From the NCBI GenBank assembly GCA_022225965.2, contig JAKJXP020000108.1, positions 1 to 64,000 of the forward strand: a DNA stretch of 64,000 nucleotides. The letters run 5' to 3'. Below are positions 42,797 through 53,889 of the stretch, in pieces. The first letter of the stretch is position 1; the number at the start of each line of letters is the position of its first letter. The stretch comes from Diatrype stigma. Taxonomy: Eukaryota; Ascomycota; Sordariomycetes; Xylariales; Diatrypaceae. The notes under the pieces are model-generated. The model was given only the letters and a program-made list of their open reading frames with translations. It did no database searches and had not been told where the DNA came from. The position numbers were made by a program, and so were the translations under genes.

Positions 42797-45002
42797 TTAC
42801 TCGGGCTTCCGACGCAGGAGCTTGTCCTCTTTCGAGTAGACACTGCAGCTCAAGACCAGCTTCAGGAAGACCTTTTGTGGCATGAGACCCGGCTGTCCAT
42901 CCTTCTCAAGTCGGGACTTGAACGACGTGATGAACTTCTTCATGGGAACTCCCTCAGGACGAGGAGGCAGCGCTTCGATGATCTCCTGGACAGTCGGTGG
43001 GTTGATGTATTTCGACACGTCGATGGGCTCTGCTTTATCCTTGTCGGGAGAGCCCGCGCGCGACGTAGCAGCAGTGCCAACCTTGCTCGCCGAGGCTTTG
43101 CCCTGCTGTGGCGGGTTGGGACTACCAGCCCGCGACCCAGCAGGGCTGGCCTTCATTCCCGCAGCAAGATGCCCATGCTGCTTCTTCTTCTTCTTTCCGC
43201 CTGCGCCATCAGACATCTCACCAGCTGTGCCTTCGCCATCGCTAGTAGAGCCGGCACCGGCACGAGAACGCGCCAGGGGAGTGTCACCACGGCTTGAACC
43301 GCTTGGGCCAGTCTTCTTCTTCTTGCGGGTAGATTCAGTTCCACTAGAATCTGAAGGCAGAGGTGATCCGGGTCGCTTGAGAGACTTGCCCTTCTTTGCG
43401 GCTTCGGCAGCAGCCTTCTTGCCTTGAGGCGTGCTGTTACCCTTGGTATTGCTGCCCGAGCCATTGGCCTTGTCCTTCTCTTTGTCCTTTTCACCCTTCT
43501 GCTCGTCTTCCTTCTCGTCGTCCGAGTCGGTCTCATCTGACTCGCTCTACATAACGGTTAGCAACGAATGTAGAAAGCTTTCAAAAGCTGAAGATTAGAC
43601 TGACCTCTGAGGAAGCAAACGGATCTCGCCCTTTGTCGGAGTCACTATCGTACTGGAACTGCTTGTCACGGCGCTTCAGCGCCTTTCGGAGATCTTTGCC
43701 GAACAGTTTTCGTTCCAGCTCTTCCTTCTTCTCTTCGTCCTCCTCCTTATCTACTTCTATCTCGTCTCTAGCGCCGAAGTTGTTCGCCTTAAGCTGCTCA
43801 CGGCGGATACGGTCTGTGGAATCCTTGACCTCTTCGTCCCTGTCGGGTTCATGGTTCGGGTTCTCATCGTCATCCTGGAACTCGTCTCCGGAATAGTCGA
43901 TATCATCGTGATCCTGCTTCTCTCTGCGTGATGCCTGCTTGAACGTGCTGCTTTCTTGCTTGATGGCAGTTTTTCCATTCATAATGGTTCTCGATTCAGC
44001 CATAGCCTTCTCAGCCTGCTCTCGCTGCGCATCTCGAACAGCCCATCTAGACATAGGCATCTTCTGTCCCATAGCCTTCTCAGCCTCCTCAATTGACATG
44101 GTCTTGATAGCGCCACGTTTTGAGGTGAATTTGTACCACTTTTCTAAGGGAACCATGCGAAAGCCTCCGTTGTGAATCTGCAACGCGACCTTGGCGTGAG
44201 ACAAAGGCGCCTCATACTGGCCAACCCACACATTTTTTCCGTCGGCATCCTCCAAATGCCAAGGCAGCGCCTCCTCGTATCTGATTTCGGCTTGTTTCTT
44301 CTGCTCGTCGGTGCGGGCTTCGTAGTGAACCTGGGTGGCGTGCTTCTTGCCCTTCTCCCGCTCTTTAGGCTGCGCTCGCTTGGGATTCGGGTCTCGAGCA
44401 ACCGGTGCTTTCTGTGCATCATCCAATGCGCGTTGGGCTTCCCGATCAGCCTTGGCTTGCGCAAGCTTCTGAGCATCATCACTGTCAACGGCCATAGGCT
44501 CGGGCGCTTCTTCCTTGACTTCTCGGCCTGGCGGCGGCTGTCTAGGATCGCGTCGTTGTAGAGTAACAGGTCGGGTAAACTCGTTCTGGTTGGTCGGGTC
44601 GATTCCCGCACTCCCAGACTTGGTGAGCCGGCCGTGGGGAGGGAGAAATTTCATGACATGGAAGCGGAGACCCTCTTTCAAGGCCTTCTTGGTGATGTAG
44701 AGGGGGTACTCCTGCGCATCGGGGGGCTTGGGGGACGTCCAGCCGTCGTTCTGTTGCCGAAGCGCGTCGAAATTGGGTGGTGCTTGCTGTGTCTGTTGTT
44801 TGGCGGGAGCGGGTCTCGGCTGTGTACCGGGCAGATTGGTGATCTTAGCCGAAGACGCGGTAGCTGTAGGAGGAGGCCGTCTGATGGGGGGTTTGCGAGC
44901 CACAAGAGGATTCCCGGAAGGCCGTGGTCTACGTAGAGGGGCCGCTCCTGGAGGCGGGGTGGGTTTCTGGCCGTGAGGCCCAACGGGAGGTGATGCGCTC
45001 AT
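42797..45002 (-). CDS. tfg1: Transcription initiation factor IIF alpha subunit (TFG1/RAP74)
   Basis: Large subunit of TFIIF, which binds RNA polymerase II and stabilises the preinitiation complex. Two exons, 45002-43605 and 43546-42797, with a 58-nt intron (GTCAGT, GCTAAC branch site, TAG, phase 0), give 715 aa. The frame is open upstream of 45002, but that ATG is the first one. In order: a Pro-rich N-terminus; the dimerisation domain from about residue 95 (EYPLYITKKALKEGLRFHVM through LPWHLEDADGKNVWVGQYEA and FRMVPLEKWYKFTSKRG); a long charged middle (DDIDYSGDEFQDDDENPNHE; NNFGARDEIEVDKEEDEE); a Lys/Ser-rich linker; and the C-terminal winged helix (YINPPTVQEIIEALPPRPEG through MPQKVFLKLVLSCSVY). 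The domain order matches the family. Confidence 0.95.
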
Positions 45003-47180
45003 TGTGGTGTAAAACCGCGGTAGCGGTAACGTGGATGAGGTAGGTTCCTTCAGGTCGCGACCGAGAAAGATCAACTAAAATACTGCCAATAGAAGATCAG
45101 GCCGTCGGGAGGATTAGGTCGCGAAAATAATATAGTGTTATGTAGGAAACGACAAGCGCGACTGGCCAATCTCTCTGAGTCAGATTGGTGAATGGTGGAA
45201 GATTATGATGTCGAGAGCGGACTCTGGCGCTTCGTCACCTTCACCTCGTCACCTCGTAGACCCTGTACGAGGAATGAAAGAAGAGTAGGTGAGGTGACAG
45301 AAGGCGCGCGATGGAAGTTGTATTAAGGATAAAAATGAATGGAGATGACTGCATGTGGCAGCGCGAACATGCGCGGGCAGTTACTGTACGGGAATGGGGT
45401 CAGGTGAGGTTAACGGTGACAGTGACGGAGACAGACAATAATGAAGTGGTGATTTGTGTAGGTATGTACTAGTTGAGTATGTAGGTAGTCAGTCAGTCTG
45501 GCTGGCTGGCGGGCGCGCTGGTACAAGTACCTAGGCTGATAGGCAGCCTTGAAGTGTGCTAATTAACCTACCTAGGTACGTAGTACGAAGCAGCAGGTGT
45601 TAAGTATATGTAGGTAGTAGGTGTGACGTCTGGATGTCTGCATCAGGCGCTCACCTTAAGCAGTTGGTGCTTGGATGGGAATTGAATGCGGCGAGGCAGT
45701 GGAGGTTGAAATTGAATTGATGACAAAGAAGCCTGGCCTTGCAAGCCACAACCTTGGAAGTTCCTCTGTCAGCCAGTTGCAGCTTGGGCAGGTACGAATC
45801 TGGACGAATCAAGATAAGAGCATTCGACCAGTTAAATACAAGCTGAACCCAAGAGCTCCCGTCCAGCGTCCAGACTGACACTGACATCAAGCCCCACTTC
45901 TAGGTACTATGTAGCTATTACTCAATATACCTACATAGGTTAGGTAACTTACGTACATACAAACAGTACCTTACCCAGCTTACGGTTACTAATTATGTGA
46001 ATCGTAACTCGTTTTTGAAGGTTTTATTGGCATTCTATTGCAACCTAGGGATAACTACAAAGCTGGAAGTAGGTAGTGAGGACGGGTAGTATGGAATGCG
46101 TGTGTCTGGTACTTCGGGCTTCCTGCAAAGAAGCCCGATTAGGATAGCTGCAAGTACAACTAACAGTGACAACTGTTAGGCCTGTTAGGCAGGTAGCTTC
46201 GCGGTACCCTAGCAGCCTAGCTTCGCTTCGTAAGCCTAGGTAGGCTTTGGGGGCCAAGCGAGAGAGGGACCTGACGCTACCCATCCTCAATGATCTTTCC
46301 CAATAATTGGCCAATCATTTTCCCATGCATCTATCTATCCTTCGCGTTCAAGCCAGCTCAAGTCTTCGTCGACCATCCCAGGGATTGCATGTCAGTTTTC
46401 AGTATTCAGCTTACCAGTAAAACACTTCACCATCTTAGATGCCTTAGGCTCTTGAACAGATAAACCGATTGTACCAATCTGTGTATTGCCCCCCAAAGCA
46501 CCCACCAGACATCTCCAGGTACATCTCTATGTCTCTACACCTCTACAGGTATTTATTCTTGTGACGCTTGTAGCAGAGGTAGCTAGGTATAACTCGGTAC
46601 TACACAGAGTGGTACTTCATATCATGAGTGCAGCCTGATAAAATATGTAAGTGCCTAATAGCATCTATACACATAGGAGACACACTGGTATCTAACCTTG
46701 CAACAGGCAACGTTCTTCAATGGATGGTCTAACTGGGAATAATCTCTTCCAGAACGAATAATACCTACATGCTACAGCTACATGCTATAGCTACGTACAT
46801 GTCGGTACTTGCGACGGTTGACTAAACGCAGCAAGTCCCCCTAAGGCACAGGTAAGCCTAGCGCCTAATTCGCTGGAACAACGCAACTAATCCGTTCTAG
46901 AAACAACCTGGAAACCCTTGCATTGCGGCTACTTGCTTTTGGCCACGACCTTCGTGTACCGCCATCACCGAGGGCGATACAAGACTTTGTTTGATGCCCT
47001 GTTCTTGTCATGTGGCACTGAACACACCTTTATTCCTTCAGATCTCGGGGACAACGAGCTTTGAGCAGACATAGGTGACAAAATCCTCGCACCTCTGTCT
47101 CAAGCCAGCGCCCCAACTACAATCACCTGATCGGGGGACATCCCTTCACATCTTCACACATCTTCACATAGACAGGCGTC
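45003..47180. other. 2.2-kb divergent spacer between TFIIF-alpha and the Cid1-like gene
   Basis: No gene was recognised. It carries two promoters and several TACCTA/TAGGTA units, for example around 45568-45580 and 45925-45945. Confidence 0.5.
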
Positions 47181-50100
47181 ATGTCAACCTCGGCCCCCCA
47201 AGGCGGCGATCCGCCCCTGGAGAACCGCTTGCGTAGCCTCATCCTCGGTAATTCCGATCAAGAGACTACCCAAGAGGACCACATGCGTGTCCCTCGTTCC
47301 GATGCCACCACCCAGCATCATCCCAGGCAGAATGAACAAGCAAAATCTCTAGCGGGAGCAAGCATCTCTTCATCTGATCAAGTACAGGGCCGCCCGAAGG
47401 CCGCTAAGAAACGCCTGAATCAAGCTCAACGGCGTCAGATGAATGCACAGCTGTCCATCCCCATTGATACCAGATCGCCCACAGATCACCCACCGGTGCC
47501 ACACACGCCCAACCAGCCAAATGATTATCAACAGCATGGGCGTCACTATTCTCACCACCACCCTACGCGGTCTTATGCGGGAGCGCATCGAAATGGGCCC
47601 CAGGGTAACCCTACTACCAATGCCCACCTACCTCATGCAGCTCATCGACACCACCATTCTAACGCCTTTCAAAGCCCAAATGCTGCGCCCAGCCACCAGT
47701 CAGATTGGAGAGCGCCGCAGCCTCAGTATCATGGGTTCTCTAGAGGTGTCAACGTTCTCTCACCTGAAGCATTTCCGCCTCGTGGTCGCCAGGGTTCTCA
47801 CCCATCTCTATACAGCCCGGATGGGTACCGTCAATATACCATCGAGCCGGAAGAGCTGGCTAATCAGTCTCACATGCTCGATCAAGTATGCCATTCGGTG
47901 GTCACGAATGCCGAGATCGAACATGCAGAGCTTTCTGAGAAGGAGACTTTCCGCCTGCGGGTCCAAGCGATTTGCCGTTCTGTCATCACTCAGTACGAGG
48001 TTGGCCACAACGAAAATGCTGCCTTTCCGGCCGAGAGTGTCCAGTTACAATGCTTCGGCAGTCTTTCATCCGGTTTTGCGACCAAAACAGCGGATATGGA
48101 CTTAGCTCTTCTTTCATCTCTTTCGAGATTGCCCCCAGACGTGCCTGACTCGCCCATACCGCGTTTGGTTGAAAAGGCCCTTCTAGAGTCTGGGTTTGGC
48201 GCTCGACTGCTCACCCGCACACGCGTCCCTATAATCAAGCTGTGCGAGAAGCCTGACGAGAAATTGCGGCTAGCACTTCTAGAGGAGCGGGCTAAATGGG
48301 AGCAAGGTGTCACTACGGACGTCCATGAGGCTGAAGACGAGGCGTTGGACGAAGCTAATGCTCCAGATGATACTACTGGTATTCACCCCAGCTCAACGAG
48401 GGAGTCGACCTCTGATGGACAGCGAGCGGGCATTGATATACCCACTGCGGGCGAGATCGGCCAGACCCACGAAGATAAATTAGCGTCTTTCAGACAGGGC
48501 CGAAGTCAGTCTTTAGCGACATACTATAACAATGCGAAGCGGCTCTTGCGCCAACTGGGTGGCCGCGATATAACTCAGTCGAACGCAGCAGAGTTCACAG
48601 AAGATGAGTTCAGGCTACTTAACATCGTCACTGGTGCCTTTATTCACGGTCTCTACAACGAGCCGTTGAAGCTACGGATCCATTCCTCCCGGTCCTTTTA
48701 CGGGGGTATAGAGGCTCCGCGCGGCGTCAACTACCGATCATTGGCAGGTGTGATGAAAATGGTTGAGGGTGAACAACTCATAATGCTCTGGGAGACGAGA
48801 ACTATGACCGAAGGGAATCCACAACGAGAGGAGATGTCCCAAACTGTTGTAAACCGGTGGAAGACCTTACAGAACACCAGGATGTTTGGTGCCAATCCAC
48901 TTGCTTTCACCAGGGATCTTCACCATGCTGTGGACAGCCTTCGCGACTTGCCGTCAATACAACTCATGCAGCTGAAGCAGGATCAGCACGAGTCTGCCAC
49001 AGACTATCACGCGAGGGTAGTCCGTATAATGCACGGACTGCGCGGGCCGAACGTGCCGAATCCGGTCATAGCCTCCAAAGTCATCGAGTACTACATACTA
49101 GGGATCTACAACGAGCAGCTTCGTGATGAGGTTCGCAACTTTGCGGTCACGACTGGGGTTCAATCTTTGAAAGCCATCGCTAGAAAGCATAAGGCGCTAC
49201 AGCTGGCTGCTGAGTATGAGAAAGCCCTCGAGAAGAACCTTTACGCCGAAAAGGATGCGCCTTTGATTTGGCAGTATATCGCATTACTTCGGCAAGAATT
49301 CGTGTCTGTCCCGATACCCGGGAGTGAGCCGTTCAATTATGTCGTTCCGGTAACCCAAGCTACAATTCCTCTGGTGCAAAGAATGCGGCAACTTCCTGAT
49401 CCATCTCGGTTGGCCCCGAACCAACCAAGGGACAGGTATCAGGACAAATTGGAGTTCCCCAAGAGCGGAGTTGGGGTCCAATGCGATATCAATTTCTCGG
49501 CCCACCTAGCCCTGCAGAACACGACGTTGCTCCGTTGCTACTCCTACACCGATCCGCGAGTCCGGCCACTCATGCTGTTCGTAAAGTACTGGGCGAGGGT
49601 GCGCGGCATCAACAATGCGTACCGCGGGACTCTGAGTAGCTACGGCTACGTATTGATGATGCTCCATTACCTAGTCAATATCGCCGAGCCGTTCGTGTGC
49701 CCTAACCTCCAACATCTCGCCCCTCCCGACCCAAACCTCCCACCCGAAGCCCTCGAGGGCCTCACGACCTGCAAAGGGCGGAACGTGCGCTTCTGGCGGG
49801 ACGAGGACGAGATCCGGAGGCTGGCCCTCGAGGGGTCCCTGAACAGCAACACCGAGTCTCTCGGTGGCCTGCTGCGGGGATTCTTCGAGTACTACGCGCA
49901 GAGCAACATGATGAGCACTATCCAGACACGCGGCTTCGACTGGGGCAGGGATGTTATCAGCCTGCGGACGCCCGGTGGGCTGCTGTCGAAGCAAGAAAAG
50001 GGTTGGACTGGCGCCAAGACGATCCTGCAGCCGCAGATAGGCGGCCCTCCCGACATCACTGCCGCTGCCGGCCCTCTGATGCTACCACCACCGCTACCAA

Positions 50101-50555
50101 CTCCGACTACGACTACATCTACCACGCCAGCCGAACACCCCGGCCCTTTGTCGCCATCCGGGACAATAACGGCGGAACAACAACAGCACCAGCAACAGCA
50201 GCACCCCCCGAAGCCCGTGGAGACGAAGGAGGTCCGCCTGCGCTTTCTCTTCGCCATCGAGGATCCGTTCGAGACAGACCACAACGTAGCCCGCACCGTC
50301 ACGCACAATGGCATCGTCTCCATCCGCGACGAGTTCCGGCGCGCCTGGCGCATCATCCGCGCCGCTGGCAAGAAGACCACTGGAGGTAGTAGCGGAGGCG
50401 GCCAACGTCAGCAACAACAACAGCAGCAGCAGCAGCAGCAGCAGCAACAAGTGGAGAACCTGCTGGAAGACGTCAAGCTGCGCACTGAGCAGCTCGAGAA
50501 GAAGCAGTTCGTTGACTTGCTTGATGAGATCCACGGTCCCATGGTGTTTCCTTGA
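47181..50555 (+). CDS. Cid1-type nucleotidyltransferase (PAP/TUTase) with large insertion
   Basis: Probable non-canonical poly(A)/poly(U) polymerase, which adds nucleotides to RNA 3' ends. Single exon, 1124 aa; the family is usually 400-700. About 200 N-terminal residues are disordered (Gln, His and Pro-rich). The catalytic start is QLQCFGSLSSGFATKTADMD at about 291-306, with the G-S motif and DMD as the first two carboxylates. The strand VPIIKLCEKP follows (about 349-358). Its partner strand with the third Asp, GVQCDINFSAHLALQNTTLL, comes only at about residue 765, after some 400 inserted residues. Then come the central and PAP-associated regions (VRPLMLFVKYWARVRGINNA; GTLSSYGYVLMMLHYL; FEYYAQSN). 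Near the end are RFLFAIEDPFETDHNVAR and 14 Gln. The three acidic residues are present, so activity is plausible. The target RNA is unknown. Confidence 0.85.
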   Translation: MSTSAPQGGDPPLENRLRSLILGNSDQETTQEDHMRVPRSDATTQHHPRQNEQAKSLAGASISSSDQVQGRPKAAKKRLNQAQRRQMNAQLSIPIDTRSPTDHPPVPHTPNQPNDYQQHGRHYSHHHPTRSYAGAHRNGPQGNPTTNAHLPHAAHRHHHSNAFQSPNAAPSHQSDWRAPQPQYHGFSRGVNVLSPEAFPPRGRQGSHPSLYSPDGYRQYTIEPEELANQSHMLDQVCHSVVTNAEIEHAELSEKETFRLRVQAICRSVITQYEVGHNENAAFPAESVQLQCFGSLSSGFATKTADMDLALLSSLSRLPPDVPDSPIPRLVEKALLESGFGARLLTRTRVPIIKLCEKPDEKLRLALLEERAKWEQGVTTDVHEAEDEALDEANAPDDTTGIHPSSTRESTSDGQRAGIDIPTAGEIGQTHEDKLASFRQGRSQSLATYYNNAKRLLRQLGGRDITQSNAAEFTEDEFRLLNIVTGAFIHGLYNEPLKLRIHSSRSFYGGIEAPRGVNYRSLAGVMKMVEGEQLIMLWETRTMTEGNPQREEMSQTVVNRWKTLQNTRMFGANPLAFTRDLHHAVDSLRDLPSIQLMQLKQDQHESATDYHARVVRIMHGLRGPNVPNPVIASKVIEYYILGIYNEQLRDEVRNFAVTTGVQSLKAIARKHKALQLAAEYEKALEKNLYAEKDAPLIWQYIALLRQEFVSVPIPGSEPFNYVVPVTQATIPLVQRMRQLPDPSRLAPNQPRDRYQDKLEFPKSGVGVQCDINFSAHLALQNTTLLRCYSYTDPRVRPLMLFVKYWARVRGINNAYRGTLSSYGYVLMMLHYLVNIAEPFVCPNLQHLAPPDPNLPPEALEGLTTCKGRNVRFWRDEDEIRRLALEGSLNSNTESLGGLLRGFFEYYAQSNMMSTIQTRGFDWGRDVISLRTPGGLLSKQEKGWTGAKTILQPQIGGPPDITAAAGPLMLPPPLPTPTTTTSTTPAEHPGPLSPSGTITAEQQQHQQQQHPPKPVETKEVRLRFLFAIEDPFETDHNVARTVTHNGIVSIRDEFRRAWRIIRAAGKKTTGGSSGGGQRQQQQQQQQQQQQQQVENLLEDVKLRTEQLEKKQFVDLLDEIHGPMVFP
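50409..50450 (+). repeat. CAG/CAA tract encoding 14 glutamines
   Basis: Fourteen consecutive Gln codons (mixed CAG and CAA) occur near the C-terminus of the Cid1-like protein. The mixture of codons argues for selection on the protein rather than pure slippage. Confidence 0.95.
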
Positions 50556-51858
50556 TTACTGACTGTTGGGATCGATTGCAAGACTACCTACTTACTACGA
50601 TGTCTATATGTTTCACTATTTCTCCCCTCTCCTGTCTGTTCGTCCTAGGCTAAGCTAGGCCAGCTAGCTTGCCAAAACACTAGGTACCAGGATGCATGTA
50701 TGGATGGACGGATGGATGGGTTGGTTCTCCCTATGAACTGGGGTGCCGTTTTACGTACCGCGTGCGCGCATGCGTGACTGTGTGTGGAATAAAGGTACAA
50801 TGTACGATATGATTCACGATGTTTATGGCCGGGGGAGTTCTGACGAAGGGAGAGGGTCCAAACCAAAAGGGGAAATGGGAACTGGAAGAGAAGAGAAAAA
50901 AACAACAAGAAAAGAAGAAAAATACCGAGTGATGTACTAGTATTACGCAGAGGGGTCGGCTATGAGTATTCAGCTACACGTATAAGGGGCTCGTCCCTGT
51001 AAGGTGTTGTTATTGCCTTAGGTAGTAAACTAAGACTTCTGATGAGTCCATTCGGTGGTTATCTGTGTATGGTGTTCCAAGTTTCTCTTGTGTCCTCTAT
51101 ATCTTCCGTCCGTCGGTCGAGCCTTTTGAGTCTCCAGGTCCTCGTGCGGATAATTCTTGGCCCGGCTGTTAGAGTGAAGACGTAAATATATACGTTCGTA
51201 TGTGTACTAGGTAAGGGGGAAGTAAGAAACAGAACATCTCTCGAGGCTATAGGGGAGGGGCAGACGGCTCTATAATAGACGTTGTAAGCCCCCACCAATG
51301 CATATATAGGGTCCATATGGATCGCTATAGCCCCTTAGTATATTACCCCTGACAATTGATGTCTACGTACGAATCAGGGTATGGGCCCATTTATCATGGG
51401 TGTTTCTAAACTACTTATGTAGTATAATCCCCCCTGCTTTCAGGGGGAAATATGGAGACAATGAATATTATGTGATACCTCTGTCAACATTTGTCAGCCA
51501 AAGGTTCCTCGTATCAAGCAGTTCGACTATAAATCAGGAGCCTGGTTACAGAGTACTTCTAGAAGAAATCGGTCAACAGGATAAGTTATGGAGTTTGGTA
51601 TTGTTAATACACCCTGCATTCAGAAATCACCGATGCTTAGTGATTGCTTAGATGTAATGTTCGGTCGGCTCACGTTAGTCTACCATAGCGAACTTCACCT
51701 AGGTATTTGCCACTTCGGCACGTGTTGAGAAGTTTTAGATGTCTATCTAGCTAGAGTTGTGGTTTCGTATAACTTGGATTGTTCTGTATTTTGTGCATGA
51801 TTCATGAAGCCTGCTCCCGCATGCTCCACTAGCATGGGTAAGACGAACGAGGGACTCA
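50556..51858. other. Convergent spacer left of the isocyanide locus
   Basis: No gene was recognised in about 1.3 kb between the Cid1-like gene and the 3' end of the FAD monooxygenase gene. Confidence 0.5.
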
Positions 51859-53889
51859 TCAATGCCTATAAACATCCGCCAGGTAAGTTTTCCAGCCGTC
51901 CCCGTTACCGACATACCCAATGTACATATCTGGACGAACTATAACCACGAATTCCTGGTCCTCGGTGACGACCTCAGACACAAAAACGTGGGGGCTCAGG
52001 CTGGTGCCGGTTTCCTGACCGTCACCCCTTGCTTCTTTCTTTGGCCGTTCGGGAAGCAGGGTCAAGTAGGCGCATATATCCTTGAAGCAGCAGCGACAAC
52101 CCTGTTGTCCCCCTACCATGAGAACCAGAAACCTCCCGTACGACAGCATTGAGTATAGGCGTTGAGTGGCGTCTTCGTCGCCAGGACAGCTGAGGTAGAT
52201 ATCCGGGCACCGCTTCCCAGCTTTCCAGATCCCCCTCTCAGACTCGGAAACAAGCTCGGAGCCCAATCCATCGTAGGCAACACCCATTCCTAATCCCAAT
52301 GGTAGTGTCAGCTTGTATTATCGTCGAGTAGTTTACTGATGAGAGAGAGAGAGAGGAATTTCCGCTACTTACCGGTGATGTAGCCTGCGTTTTTCTCGAT
52401 CGTGGCAACGTATTCTTTGGCAGTGCGTATCGTGTCCCTTACTAGCCGGGCCGCAACGTCGATGACTTCTTGTGCCACTTTGCGTCGCTCCGTGTCGTAG
52501 CTCCGGATAAGCCTGGAAGCGCCGCCCGGGACCAACGACTTGCTTGTTATCGCCGTAGCTACCCGCCAAGTAAGAGCAAAGGCATCAGCGATGCCGGTAT
52601 TCAAGCCCTGTCCGCCATTGACCGAGTGCACGTGGGCTGCATCGCCAGCTAAGATGATTCTTCCGGCCCCTTGCTTGGACACAAACGTATCTGCGATCCT
52701 TTCCTTGACTAGTAACAGCAAATGGCGCAGTATTAGCTTCTAGTATTTGGGTATCATGGTTCATGTTCACGTAGTCACGCAGTCAGTCGTAAATTAGAGG
52801 CGGCAGTGAAGAAAAGCTGACGAACCGTCGAAAGTGCTAAACCACTCCGTCTTCACGAAATCGACTCGGTGGGGAGCAAGGTGCTCTCTGATGGAGTTCT
52901 CCGCCTTCTCCTGCGTGATCTCTCCCTCGAGCAGGACGTAGAATCTCGCCATCCCCCTTTCCCGCGGGATCCACGACACGCGGGCCTGACCATTCAGCTG
53001 GAACGTGATGATCTCCGAGCAGACCGGGAAATCCGTGTCGATGAAGGTATCGAGGACGGCCCACACCATCTCGGGCTTGGTGCCCGTGAACCCGATGTCC
53101 AGCGCATGGCGGATGGTCGACCGCGCCCCGTCGGCGGCGACGGCGTACTTGCTCCGAACCGTCCGCCCCAGGTCCGTGGTCACCGATACGCCGCTCTCGG
53201 TCTCCGAGATGGAGACGACCTTCTCGCCGTACCGGACGGGCGCCATGAACAGGCGGCCTAGGAGGGCCGTCTCGACCTCGGGCTGGCCGATCATCAGGAA
53301 GTTCCGGTGCAGGCAGTGCTCCAGGCTCGTCCACCAGTGGCTCTGGCGCGACTTGAAGTCGCCCTCGGCGAACGTCGAGCTTGCTGCATGTGACCTTGTG
53401 GTCAGAATGCTGTTTATGATGTAATAAATAGTGGGCGGCGATCAGTTTAATATCTTACTGTTGCATTTGATGCCTTTAGGCAAAAGGCCATCGAGAATCC
53501 CCACGATCTCGAGGTACTGCTGAGTGCGTGCATTCAGTGCATCCGCTCGTCCCAGCTCCAGGGGTCCAGGTTTCGCATCTACATGAATGTATCGCTGTGA
53601 GTGAGAAGATCAAGTGTACCGTGAGGGGAGGGTAGGGGAAGGGAAACAACTGAGAGGCCCCCCTAAGGTAGGCAGTTCACTCTCGTACCTAGAATGCACA
53701 CTGATACCCCGAGCTGTTCTGCAAGAACTGCTGAGAGGAGGCCAGTGGGACCGCCTAAAGAGACATCAATCAAGTATATCCAGATGAATATTGGGCATCC
53801 CGCGTGGGACAGCGATTTGGAGACTCACCACCTATGACTGTCAAGTCGAACTCCTCCGAGGAGTCGGGACCGTGGAAATATTCTCCCAT
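51859..53889 (-). CDS. FAD-dependent monooxygenase, phenol hydroxylase-like
   Basis: Flavin-dependent aromatic/polyketide-type hydroxylase that uses NAD(P)H and O2. Six exons, 53889-53829, 53754-53689, 53578-53459, 53383-52826, 52708-52373 and 52289-51859, give 523 aa. All introns are GT..AG and all are phase 1. Domains in order: Rossmann FAD-binding start VIGGGPTGLLSAVLAEQLGV with an acidic strand end (ILDAKPGPLELGRADALN); RNFLMIGQPEVETALL; the second dinucleotide-contact region SKYAVAADGARSTIRHAL; the GD motif IILAGDAAHVHSVNGGQGLN followed by TGIADAFALTWRVA (Ser where Pro is common); and a thioredoxin-like C-terminal domain ending FVVIVRPDMYIGYVG, as in phenol 2-monooxygenases. There is no targeting signal. 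The gene is divergent to the isocyanide synthase fusion, 1.1 kb from its start, so a tailoring role on the isocyanide product is inferred. The substrate is unknown. Confidence 0.9.
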
